DNA from: Deltaproteobacteria bacterium UBA2385
GTDB taxonomy: Bacteria; Myxococcota_A; UBA796; UBA2385
DNA: 10,454 nt
Direction: 5' to 3'
NCBI GenBank assembly: GCA_002343455.1
Contig: DDSR01000390.1
Coordinates: forward strand, 1 to 10,454
The position numbers and the translations under genes are program-made. Shown piece by piece: positions 1-6,587 of this stretch (the stretch's first letter is position 1; each line of letters opens with the position of its first letter). The notes beneath the pieces are model-generated. The model did no database searches. It was not told where the DNA came from and saw only the letters and a list, made by a program, of their open reading frames with translations.

Positions 1-1290
1 GGCACCGAGCCGCCCGCGCCCGCCCTGGTCTTTGCTGGCGAGCGGCCGGTCAACGTCCTGATCGTCTCGGTCGACACGCTGCGGCGCGACCAGGTCGGGG
101 TCTACTCGGGCCTGGACACCACCCCCACCCTGGACCTGATGCTGGAGGGCGGCCTCGTCCTGGACGACCACCGCAGCTGCGCCAACTGGACCGGCCCCTC
201 GATGATCTGCGCCACCAACGGGCGCTGGCCGCTGGCCGACGACTACTGGCCCACCGGGGTCTGGGACGGCACCGGGGACCGCCGCGTGCCCTCCACCGCC
301 GCCGACCAGCCCACCCTGGCCTCCCTGCTGGGCGCGCACGGCTACGCCACCGGCGTCGTCAGCGGCAACAGCGTCTTCTCCGACACCAACACGCCCAGCT
401 ACCTGGCCGGCTTCGAATTCGTGGAGGCCCAGGACTGGGCCCAGGCCCCCATCCTCACCCAGGCCGGCCTGCGCATGCAGCAGGAGCTCGCCGACACCGG
501 CCAGCCCTGGCTGCTGCATCTGCACTACATCGACCCGCACGGCCCTTACGGTCCGCCCGCCGAGTACGTCACCGATCTGGACGAGCTGGCCAAGCTCTAC
601 GACTTCCCCTACGACGTCACCAACACCGACGACGTCTACAGCGTCTTCTCGTACTGGCCCTGGTTCTCCGAGGAAGAAGAGCTCATCGCCCGCGAACACC
701 TCTTCGGCATCTACCGCGGGGAGATCCGCTACTGGGACTCCCAGCTCGAGGTGCTCTTCGCCACCTTGCAGAGCCGCGGCGCGCTCGACGACACCCTGGT
801 CGTCTTCTTCGCCGACCATGGCGAACAGTTCGGCGAGCACGACCAGTTCCAGCACGGCAAGGACCTCTTCAGCGAGGAGAACCGGGTGCTCGGTGCCTTC
901 TGGGCCCGGGACCTCCTGCCCGGCACCTGGTCGGGGCCGACCCAGCACCAGGACCTGGCCCCCACCGTCCTGGAAGCGCTGGGGCTGCCGGCCGAGCCTC
1001 TGCACGAGGGCAGCGTCGTCGGCCTCGCCCCGGCCGACCGCTCGATGTTCTCCTTCTGCTACCTGATCGGCTACTGCGACCCGATGATGGCCATCGTCAA
1101 GGACGGCTACCAGCTCGTCTATCGCTGGGATGGCAAGCGCTTCTTCTACGACCTGGCGGTCGACCCCGGGGCGATCGACGATCTGTACGAGGCCGAGGAT
1201 CCGCGGGTCGAGGCGCTCTGGGCCGAGCTGCGGCCCCAGGTCGAGGCGGTGCAGGAGCGCTGGAGCCACCTGGTGGCGCGGGAGCTCTGA
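1..1290 (+). CDS. Sulfatase / alkaline-phosphatase superfamily hydrolase or phosphotransferase, 5' end missing
   Basis: The reading frame is open from base 1, so the true start lies outside the window; 429 codons are visible. An internal ATG at 139 would drop the first metal-binding motif and is not the start. Visible family marks, numbered from the first codon: the N-terminal strand VNVLIVSVDTLRRDQ with a metal-ligand Asp at about 25, the nucleophile region NWTGPSM with Thr64, HYIDPHGPY at about 175-182, and FFADHGEQFGEH with Asp272/His273, then QHGKD near 284-288. This order is that of the sulfatase fold. The nucleophile site reads T-G-P-S-M instead of the C/S-x-P-x-R of formylglycine sulfatases, so Thr is the probable nucleophile, as in phosphoethanolamine and lipoteichoic acid transferases. 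True sulfatase activity is therefore doubtful. The fold is clear; the substrate is unknown. The start of the protein, including any signal or lipobox, cannot be seen. Confidence 0.85.
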   Translation, partial: GTEPPAPALVFAGERPVNVLIVSVDTLRRDQVGVYSGLDTTPTLDLMLEGGLVLDDHRSCANWTGPSMICATNGRWPLADDYWPTGVWDGTGDRRVPSTAADQPTLASLLGAHGYATGVVSGNSVFSDTNTPSYLAGFEFVEAQDWAQAPILTQAGLRMQQELADTGQPWLLHLHYIDPHGPYGPPAEYVTDLDELAKLYDFPYDVTNTDDVYSVFSYWPWFSEEEELIAREHLFGIYRGEIRYWDSQLEVLFATLQSRGALDDTLVVFFADHGEQFGEHDQFQHGKDLFSEENRVLGAFWARDLLPGTWSGPTQHQDLAPTVLEALGLPAEPLHEGSVVGLAPADRSMFSFCYLIGYCDPMMAIVKDGYQLVYRWDGKRFFYDLAVDPGAIDDLYEAEDPRVEALWAELRPQVEAVQERWSHLVAREL

Positions 1291-1299
1291 GGGCCTGCT

Positions 1300-1794
1300 C
1301 TACAGCACCAGCACCCGCTCGTGCTCCAGGATGTGTTCACGAGGCGGAGGCATGGCACCGAGAACGCCGGTCGGCTCCCAGCCGAAGCGGGCGTAGAGCG
1401 CGATGGCGGCGGCGTTGTCGTTGGCCACCTCCAGGTAGATGCGCTCGTAGCCGGCCTTCCGTGCCACCTCGATGGCCGCCCGCATCAGCGCGTCTCCGAC
1501 CCCGAGGCCCCGCGCCGACGGGTCCACCCAGACGCCGTACAGGCCGCCCTGGCCGTCGCGTCCGGGGCCGACCACCGCCATCCCGAGGTCGCGCCCGTCG
1601 CTGGCGAGGAGCTGCACGAAGCCAGGGTCGACGATGCGTCGGTGCCAGAACTCGTCCGGCTCGGCTGCCGATTCAGCGTAGAGCGAGCTGAAGGCGTCGG
1701 GCGCGTCGGCCAGGGCGCGGAGGCGGATCGCGCGGAGCCGCTGCCAGTCTTCGGGGCCCAGGCGCTCGATCCGCAGCTCGCCGCTGCGGCTCAT
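1300..1794 (-). CDS. GNAT-family N-acetyltransferase
   Basis: 164-aa protein of typical single-domain GNAT length. GNAT enzymes move an acetyl group from acetyl-CoA to an amine. Motif A, the pyrophosphate-binding loop, is seen as VWVDPSARGLGVGDAL around residues 88-103, with the R-x-x-G-x-G signature at Arg95, Gly98 and Gly100. The following LEVANDNAAAIALYARFGWE (121-140) is the usual C-terminal strand-helix with the N-x-x-A-x-x-x-Y pattern. The start is chosen at the ATG overlapping the tyrS stop as ATGA. No good Shine-Dalgarno precedes it, so translation probably depends on coupling to tyrS. The frame stays open far upstream through tyrS, but that part is out of frame with the synthetase and is not protein-like. 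The acceptor substrate cannot be read from the sequence. It ends 9 nt from the convergent sulfatase-fold gene. Confidence 0.9.
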   Translation of the reverse strand: MSRSGELRIERLGPEDWQRLRAIRLRALADAPDAFSSLYAESAAEPDEFWHRRIVDPGFVQLLASDGRDLGMAVVGPGRDGQGGLYGVWVDPSARGLGVGDALMRAAIEVARKAGYERIYLEVANDNAAAIALYARFGWEPTGVLGAMPPPREHILEHERVLVL

Positions 1795-3032
1795 TCGGGC
1801 ACGATCAGGGCGGCCTTCTTCTTGCCGGCCCAGATCAGCGCCGGGCCGGTCAGCGGGGCGTCGACGTCCTCGACCCGCTCCTGCCAGGTGCGGGCGCCGC
1901 CCTGCTTGCCCAGGCGACGGGCCTCGCCCTTGCTCTCGCAGAGGCCCGAGGCGACCGCGGCGTCGGCCCAGGAGAGGGGGAACGTCGCCAGGGTGCGCGG
2001 GAAGGCGCTGCTGCGGGAGAGGGCCCGCACGACGGCGGCCTGCTCGTCCTCGCTGAGCGGCTCGCGGCGGAAGATGAGGCGGCTGACGCGGTCGGCCTCG
2101 TTCGCCTCTCCCGCGCCGTGGGCCTGGCTCGTCGCCTCCATCGCCAGGACCTGCTTGGCCTCTTGCAGGGCCTGGCCCTCGCCCGAACAGAGGGCCTCGA
2201 TCTGCTCCAGGGGGACCTGGGTGTAGATGCGCAGCAGCCGCGCGACGTCGGCGTCCGCACAGTTGAGCCAGTACTGGAGGTAGTCGTAGGGGCTGGTCTG
2301 TTCGGCGTCCAGGAAGAGCGCGCCGGACTCGGTCTTGCCCATCTTCTTGCCGTCGGCGGTCAGCAGCAGGGGCACCGTCAGGCCAAAGGCCTGGACCCCG
2401 CTGACCCGGCGGATCAGGTCGACGCCACCCAGGATGTGGAACCACTGATCGTCGCCGCCGAGCTGGACGGTGCAGCCATACTGCTGCTGGAGGTGCAGGA
2501 AGTCGTAGCTCTGCAGCAGGTGGTAGTTGAACTCGATGAAGGAGAGGCCCTGGTTGCGCTCCAGGCGCTGGCGGGTGCCCTCGGCTGTCAGCATCCGGTT
2601 GATGCTGAAGTGGCGGCCGATGTCCCGCAGGAAGTCGATGTAGCCGAGGCCCATCAGCCAGTCGGCGTTGTCGACCATGATCGCAGCCGCAGGGCCGTCG
2701 AAGTCCAGGAAGCGGGCGATCTGCGCCTTCTGGCACTCCAGGTTGTGGCGGATGCGCTCGGGCGTGAGCAGCTCGCGGGTCTTGTCCTTGCCGGTGGGGT
2801 CGCCGACGCGGGCGGTGCCGCCGCCCAGGACGACGATCGGGCGGTGCCCGGCCTGCTGCAGCCATCGCATCAGCATCACCGGCAGCAGGTGCCCGGCGTG
2901 CAGGCTGTCGGCGGTCGGATCGAAGCCGGCGTAGAAGCGCAGCGAGCCCCCGGCGAGGGCGGCGGTCAGGTCGTCGCGCTCGCTGATCTGCTGGACGAGG
3001 CCGCGGGCCTGGACGAGGTCGAGGATGCTCAT
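1791..3032 (-). CDS. tyrS: Tyrosyl-tRNA synthetase
   Basis: 413-aa class I aminoacyl-tRNA synthetase that activates tyrosine with ATP and charges tRNA-Tyr in the cytoplasm. The HIGH-type motif is HAGH at 45-48, in the context GFDPTADSLHAGHLLP. GDDQW at 193-197 is the conserved tyrosine/ATP-site motif. The KMSKS-type loop is KMGKT at 230-234, close to the KFGKT of the E. coli enzyme. The C-terminal part, about 353-413, resembles the S4-like RNA-binding domain (SKGEARRLGKQGGART). Length matches the bacterial family. The start ATG lies 10 nt after the stop of the transporter gene, and the intervening GAGAG can act as Shine-Dalgarno. The stop overlaps the start of the acetyltransferase gene as ATGA. 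No T-box-like leader is possible at this start because the gene is internal to the run; any such control would have to sit upstream of 5056. Confidence 0.97.
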   Translation of the reverse strand: MSILDLVQARGLVQQISERDDLTAALAGGSLRFYAGFDPTADSLHAGHLLPVMLMRWLQQAGHRPIVVLGGGTARVGDPTGKDKTRELLTPERIRHNLECQKAQIARFLDFDGPAAAIMVDNADWLMGLGYIDFLRDIGRHFSINRMLTAEGTRQRLERNQGLSFIEFNYHLLQSYDFLHLQQQYGCTVQLGGDDQWFHILGGVDLIRRVSGVQAFGLTVPLLLTADGKKMGKTESGALFLDAEQTSPYDYLQYWLNCADADVARLLRIYTQVPLEQIEALCSGEGQALQEAKQVLAMEATSQAHGAGEANEADRVSRLIFRREPLSEDEQAAVVRALSRSSAFPRTLATFPLSWADAAVASGLCESKGEARRLGKQGGARTWQERVEDVDAPLTGPALIWAGKKKAALIVPE

Positions 3033-3042
3033 GTCTGCTCTC

Positions 3043-4785
3043 TCAGAAGGGGCTCTGGTAATGCAGCGGCCCCTGCGGGCCCAGCGGGACGCCCAGGGCC
3101 AGCCAGACCAGCAGCATGGCCGTCCACAGCAGCCAGAAGACCACCGTGTAGGGCAGCATCATGCTGACCAGCGTGCCGATGCCCGCCTTGGGCACGTACT
3201 TCTGCATGAAGACCAGGATGACGACGAAGTAGGGGTTCAGCGGCGTGATGATGTTGGTGGTGCTGTCGCCGATCCGGTAGGCGACCTGGGTCAGCTCGGG
3301 GCTGATCCCGACCTGCATGAACATCGGGACGAAGACCGGGGCGAAGAAGGCGTACTTGGCGCTGGCCGAGCCGATGAAGAGGTTGCCGAGCATGGCCACG
3401 ACGATGAAGGCGGCGATCAGCAGCCAGGAGGGCATCGACATCCCGGCCAGGATCTCGCCACCCTTGATGGCCAGCATGACGCCGAGCTTGCTCTGGTTGA
3501 AGAAGGCGACGAACTGGGCCGCGAAGAAGGCCAGCACGATGTAGGGGCCCATATCGGCCATGGTCGTGGCCATCAGGCGGGCGAGGCCGCTGTCGAGGCG
3601 GCCGGAGCGATGGGCCGCCCGCACCGCGCCTGTCGGCAGCCCGAAGGCCAGCCCGACCGAGAGGAAGATGACGAAGAGCATCGGCACGATGGCCTGGCCC
3701 CAGCGCGGGGCCTCGCCGTCCGCGGCGTACAGGGGAGCGCCGGGCACGAAGATCAGGGCGAGGCTGAGCGCGGTGGTCAGCAGCCCGGCGACCAGCGCGT
3801 AGCCCATGCCGCGGTGCTCCTGCTCGCTGAGGTGCTGCGCGGCCCGCTCCTCGTCCGAGAGCTGGCCGGGACCGCCCTCATCGGCGGGCTTGTCCCGGTA
3901 GCGGGGCTCGACGAGCCGTGCCGTCACCCCCCAGCCGGCCAGGGTCAGCAGGAAGGTGCTGGCGATCATGAACCACCAGTTGGAGGCCGGGTTGACCCGG
4001 TAGCTGGGGTCCAGGATGGCGGCCCCCGCCTCGGTCAGGCCGGCCAGCAGCGGGTCCAGGCTGGTGATGACGAGGTTGGCCGAGAAGCCCGCCGAGACAC
4101 CCGCGAACACCGCCGCCATCCCGGCCAGGGGGCTGCGGCCGGCGGCCTTGTAGAGGGCGGCGGCGATCGGCGGGAGCACGACGTAGCCGGCGTCGGCGGC
4201 CAGGCTGGAGAGGACCCCGATGAAGACCATCGCCGGGGTGAGCAGGGCCTGGGGCGTGACCCGGGTCAGGGCCTTGAGCAGCGCGCCGATCAGGCCGGTC
4301 TTCTCGGCGATGCCGATGCCCAGCATGGCGACCAGCACGACGCCCAGGGGGTGAAAGCCGGTGAAGTTGCCGACCAGGTTGTCGAGCACCCACTTGAAGC
4401 CGTCGCGGCTGAGCAGGTCGACCGGCTTGACCGGGATGGAGCCCCGCTCGATGACGAGCTGCCCCTTGTCGTCGAGCACCGGCTGCCGCACCGGCGCCCG
4501 CAGCGCCTGACCGTCGGGCCCCAGGCTGAGCGTCGGCTTGCGGTTGATCTCGGCGACCTGCATCGCCAGCACCGGCTGACCGCTGGAGTCGAGGACCTCG
4601 GCCATCTGCGGCCGGCCCTGCGGCTGATCGACCGTCCAGCCCTGCCGGGCGCCGATGAAGCTCAGGACCATCACCAGCAGCGCGCCGGCGGCGAAGAGGG
4701 TGATCGGATCCGGCAGGCGGTTGCCGACCCCCTCGACGAGGTCGAGGAAGAGGGCCAGCGGGCCCCGACGCTTGCTTTCGGCCAT
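3043..4785 (-). CDS. AbgT-family transporter with enlarged first periplasmic loop
   Basis: 580-aa inner-membrane protein. Known AbgT members import p-aminobenzoyl-glutamate (AbgT) or export sulfonamides/p-aminobenzoate (MtrF, YdaH). Family segments seen: NFTGFHPLGVVLVAMLGIGIAEKTGL (split here as about 140-165), SSLAADAGYVVLPP (193-206), SAGFSANL (231-238) with DPLLAGL, the SNWWFM segment (268-273), IGSASAKYAFFAPVFVPM (471-488) and YRIGDSTTNIITPLNPYF (503-520). The ending ALGVPLGP is also typical. Arg504 and Asp507 sit in the RIGDS motif implicated in MtrF/YdaH transport. Family members are about 510-520 aa; the surplus is mainly a hydrophilic loop after the first membrane helix (about 45-123). 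The start is the ATG with GAGG six bases before it. A longer open frame to 4899 would overlap the upstream small gene and has no membrane-protein character. The direction of transport and the substrate are not known. Confidence 0.93.
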   Translation of the reverse strand: MAESKRRGPLALFLDLVEGVGNRLPDPITLFAAGALLVMVLSFIGARQGWTVDQPQGRPQMAEVLDSSGQPVLAMQVAEINRKPTLSLGPDGQALRAPVRQPVLDDKGQLVIERGSIPVKPVDLLSRDGFKWVLDNLVGNFTGFHPLGVVLVAMLGIGIAEKTGLIGALLKALTRVTPQALLTPAMVFIGVLSSLAADAGYVVLPPIAAALYKAAGRSPLAGMAAVFAGVSAGFSANLVITSLDPLLAGLTEAGAAILDPSYRVNPASNWWFMIASTFLLTLAGWGVTARLVEPRYRDKPADEGGPGQLSDEERAAQHLSEQEHRGMGYALVAGLLTTALSLALIFVPGAPLYAADGEAPRWGQAIVPMLFVIFLSVGLAFGLPTGAVRAAHRSGRLDSGLARLMATTMADMGPYIVLAFFAAQFVAFFNQSKLGVMLAIKGGEILAGMSMPSWLLIAAFIVVAMLGNLFIGSASAKYAFFAPVFVPMFMQVGISPELTQVAYRIGDSTTNIITPLNPYFVVILVFMQKYVPKAGIGTLVSMMLPYTVVFWLLWTAMLLVWLALGVPLGPQGPLHYQSPF

Positions 4786-4787
4786 TA

Positions 4788-4819
4788 TCTGCCTCAGTAG
4801 GGGGTCTGCCTCAGTAGGG
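4788..4819. repeat. 15-bp direct tandem repeat at the stop/RBS junction
   Basis: The 15-mer tctgcctcagtaggg occurs at 4788-4802 and again at 4805-4819, with a 17-bp period. On the coding (minus) strand each copy contains TACTGAGGCAGA, meaning the last Tyr codon and TGA stop of the small membrane protein gene plus the GAGG Shine-Dalgarno core. The copy nearer the transporter supplies its GAGG at 4792-4795, six bases before the ATG. The other copy supplies the stop codon actually used at 4811-4813. A simple reading is a recent 17-bp duplication. Without it, stop and start would be only about 8 nt apart. Confidence 0.9.
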
Positions 4820-5056
4820 CCGCTGGGCGCGGCGCACATCGGAGGGCGGCACCTTGGCGGGCAGCCCATAGGTCGTGGCGTCGGGATCGGCGGGTTCACG
4901 ATCCAGGCGCCGACTGCGGTCGAGCTTGATGAGGATCGAGACCGGCCCCATCGCCACGATGTAGGCGATGCTCATCAGGATGAGGTTCTGGGCGCGGATG
5001 ATCCCGTGCGCGAAGCGCTTCCAGGATCGCCAGAGAGCCGTCATCAGGCCGAGCAT
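4811..5056 (-). CDS. Small single-pass membrane protein, unknown function
   Basis: 81-aa protein that I cannot assign to a named family. It has a basic, tryptophan-containing N-terminal helix (ALWRSWKRFAHGIIRAQ, about 7-23), one hydrophobic membrane segment (LILMSIAYIVAMGPVSILIK, about 25-44), then a charged tail with LDRSRRLDRE and a C-terminal ARVQ-like end (RRAQRPY). The positive residues on both sides leave the topology uncertain. It broadly resembles short one-helix proteins found beside envelope or glycan genes, but that is an impression only. It is probably real because a perfect AAGGAGGT lies upstream and codon usage matches its neighbours. It is the first gene of the minus-strand run, and its stop is 25 nt before the transporter start. 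An alternative start at Met5 (5044) is possible but lies farther from the Shine-Dalgarno. Confidence 0.75.
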   Translation of the reverse strand: MLGLMTALWRSWKRFAHGIIRAQNLILMSIAYIVAMGPVSILIKLDRSRRLDREPADPDATTYGLPAKVPPSDVRRAQRPY

Positions 5057-5179
5057 CGGGGTGTGGACCTCCTTGAAGTCGGCATGCTAACGCACGCGGG
5101 AGGGAGGGCGCTTTGCCGCGCTGGGAGCGGTGGGCTATCCCTGCGGGGCTGTACCTCCGGACCGAGAGCCAGGCGAATC
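5057..5179. promoter_or_regulatory. Divergent promoter interval between the two main transcription units
   Basis: This 123-bp interval separates the starts of the leftward run (small membrane protein, AbgT, TyrS, GNAT) and the rightward run (barrel protein, dapA, dapB, unknown), so both promoters are expected here. A weak rightward sigma-70-like pair is TTGCCG at 5113-5118 and TATCCC at 5136-5141 with 17-bp spacing; only part of each consensus matches. For the leftward side I see only a poor TAGCAT at 5084-5089 (read on the minus strand) with no convincing -35. No clear operator palindrome or riboswitch is visible, and there is no room for a lysine riboswitch upstream of the barrel gene. Confidence 0.4.
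5067..5074 (-). promoter_or_regulatory. Strong Shine-Dalgarno of the small membrane protein gene
   Basis: On the minus strand this reads AAGGAGGT, a perfect match to the anti-Shine-Dalgarno core, and sits 10 nt before the ATG at 5056. The spacing is slightly long, but no closer start codon exists in frame. It supports the 5056 start over the one at 5044 and is among the best indications that the small gene is translated. Confidence 0.75.
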
Positions 5180-6559
5180 ATGCACCGACACTCCCTGCGC
5201 GGCGCGCTCGCCGTCCCCCTCCTCCTCCTGGCCTCGCCCGCGTACGCGCTGGAGCTGGTGTGGGAGGGCCACTACCGCGCCGAGGGGCACCTCTACGACT
5301 CCCTGTCCCTGTCCCGGGACAACACCAACGCCGAGGGCCTGTCCTCCTGGCTGGACCACAAGGCGCGCCTGCGGCCGGGCTTCCTGCTCTCCGAGCGCGT
5401 GGGCATGTTCACGCAGCTGGACCTGCTGCCCTCGGTGATGTGGGGGCAGTCCCCTGGTGGCGGCACCGATCTCACGACCGGCTCCAGCCTGCCGCTGGTC
5501 TACGACCAGTCCGTCAACCCGCCCACTACGACCGAGGGCGGGGCCACCCTCCAGAACCTGCGGGTCTCGCGGGTCTGGGGCGAGGTCTGGTTCCCCAAGG
5601 TCGGCACCCTGCGCTTCGGCCGCATGCCCGTGCAGTGGGGCTCCGGGCTGGTCTTCAACGCGGGCAACGACCCGGGCGACGACTACGGCGACACCGAAGA
5701 CCGGGTCAGCTTCACCGGCCTCGCGGGCCCCGTGCACATCATGGGCGCGGTGGGTCTGCCCTACGAGGGCTACGTCAACGAGAACGACGGCCTGCGGGCG
5801 GTCAGCGGCAGCGTCGCCCACCTCGCCGAGCAAGCCGCGGTGGGCTTCTACAGCACCTACCGCTGGCAGAGCCAGGAGGACCAGAAGGTCGGCCTGTGGA
5901 TCGGCGACCTCTGGGGCAAGGCCGAGCTCGGCCCGGTCGAGGTCGAGACCGAGCTGGCCTCGGTCTTCGGGCGCGGCGACCTGGACACCGGCGCCAACGA
6001 CGTCAGCATCATGGCCTTCGGCGGCCAGCTCACCGGCGGCCTGGAGCTCGACAAGCTCCACCTGGGTCTCAACCTGGGCTTCGCTACCGGCGACGGCGAC
6101 ACCGAGGACAAGAAGCTGCGGGCCTTCGCCTTCGACCCCGACTACGACGTCGGCCTGATGATGTTCGAGCAGCCGATGCCCGTCCTGGCGGCCTCGGTGG
6201 CCACCGACAGCAACGAGGGCCGCAACCTCTCGGCGCTGCGCACGCACAACGGCCTCTCCAACGCCCTCTACCTGCGCCCCTCCGTCGGCTACAGCCTGCG
6301 CCCCGACCTCGCCGTCCACCTCTCCTTCCTGGCCGCCCAGACGGCCAAGCTGCCCGAAGACCAGGCGGCCGAGAAGGGCTACGGCAGCGAGCTCGATCTG
6401 AACGTGGACTACCGGCCCTTCGACCACTTCCGGGTGGACTGGACCGGCGGCCTCTTCTTCCCCGGCAGCTACTACAGCAACTACGAACACCCCACCCTGG
6501 GCGGTGACTTCGGACGGATGGCGGTCGGCAGCCGCGTGCAGGCCGTCGTCGAGTTCTGA
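5180..6559 (+). CDS. Outer-membrane beta-barrel protein (porin / alginate-export-like)
   Basis: 459-aa protein with a clear signal peptide: basic HRHSLR, a hydrophobic stretch ALAVPLLLLASPAYA, and a probable cleavage after Ala23 before LELVWEG. The mature protein alternates polar and hydrophobic residues, is rich in Gly, Tyr and Asp, and ends in Phe (VQAVVEF), the usual signal for outer-membrane barrel assembly. FGRMPVQWGSGLVFNAGNDP (146-165), a Gly/Asp-rich FATGDGDTED (301-310) and FAFDPDYDVGLMMFE (316-330) recall alginate-export-like channels and uncharacterised myxobacterial barrels. I recall the latter as the TIGR04551 type but cannot confirm this. The start is the ATG giving the signal peptide; its ribosome site is weak (AGGCG five bases upstream). 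dapA begins 28 nt after the stop, so they are probably co-transcribed. The substrate is unknown. Confidence 0.85.
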   Translation: MHRHSLRGALAVPLLLLASPAYALELVWEGHYRAEGHLYDSLSLSRDNTNAEGLSSWLDHKARLRPGFLLSERVGMFTQLDLLPSVMWGQSPGGGTDLTTGSSLPLVYDQSVNPPTTTEGGATLQNLRVSRVWGEVWFPKVGTLRFGRMPVQWGSGLVFNAGNDPGDDYGDTEDRVSFTGLAGPVHIMGAVGLPYEGYVNENDGLRAVSGSVAHLAEQAAVGFYSTYRWQSQEDQKVGLWIGDLWGKAELGPVEVETELASVFGRGDLDTGANDVSIMAFGGQLTGGLELDKLHLGLNLGFATGDGDTEDKKLRAFAFDPDYDVGLMMFEQPMPVLAASVATDSNEGRNLSALRTHNGLSNALYLRPSVGYSLRPDLAVHLSFLAAQTAKLPEDQAAEKGYGSELDLNVDYRPFDHFRVDWTGGLFFPGSYYSNYEHPTLGGDFGRMAVGSRVQAVVEF

Positions 6560-6587
6560 GCCCCAGGCAGCGGGTCAGGAGCCTGGA

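Noticed and set aside
1306..1332. Short inverted repeat (agcac...gtgct) as a terminator for the sulfatase-fold gene
   Set aside because: Only about 5 bp of stem inside the GNAT coding sequence and no T-run; it does not exceed chance in such GC-rich DNA.
1300..2865. 521-codon open frame on the minus strand covering the GNAT gene and much of tyrS
   Set aside because: Only the last 164 codons are protein-like (GNAT). The rest is tyrS read out of frame, a Pro/Arg/Gly-rich product of high GC.
2118..3167. 349-codon plus-strand open frame
   Set aside because: It lies antisense to tyrS, which has all its motifs. The product is low-complexity with no family features.
3025..4800. 591-codon plus-strand open frame
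   Set aside because: It is antisense to the AbgT gene and gives a Gln/Asp/His/Gly-rich product typical of a reversed hydrophobic GC-rich gene.
4786..4899. N-terminal extension of the transporter by 38 residues
   Set aside because: It overlaps the small membrane gene in another frame, is Pro/Cys-rich, and the inner ATG has a good Shine-Dalgarno.
4655..5179. Upstream extension of the barrel protein frame to 4655
   Set aside because: It runs antisense through the transporter and small gene. The ATG at 5180 begins a textbook signal peptide.
5135..6490. 451-codon minus-strand open frame under the barrel gene
   Set aside because: Val/Gly/Ala/Gln-rich shadow with no motif; the plus-strand gene has a signal peptide and barrel features.
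6504..6587. 28-residue N-terminal extension of DapA
   Set aside because: It overlaps the end of the barrel gene, and the ATG at 6588 has AGGAG at proper spacing and starts at the normal family N-terminus.
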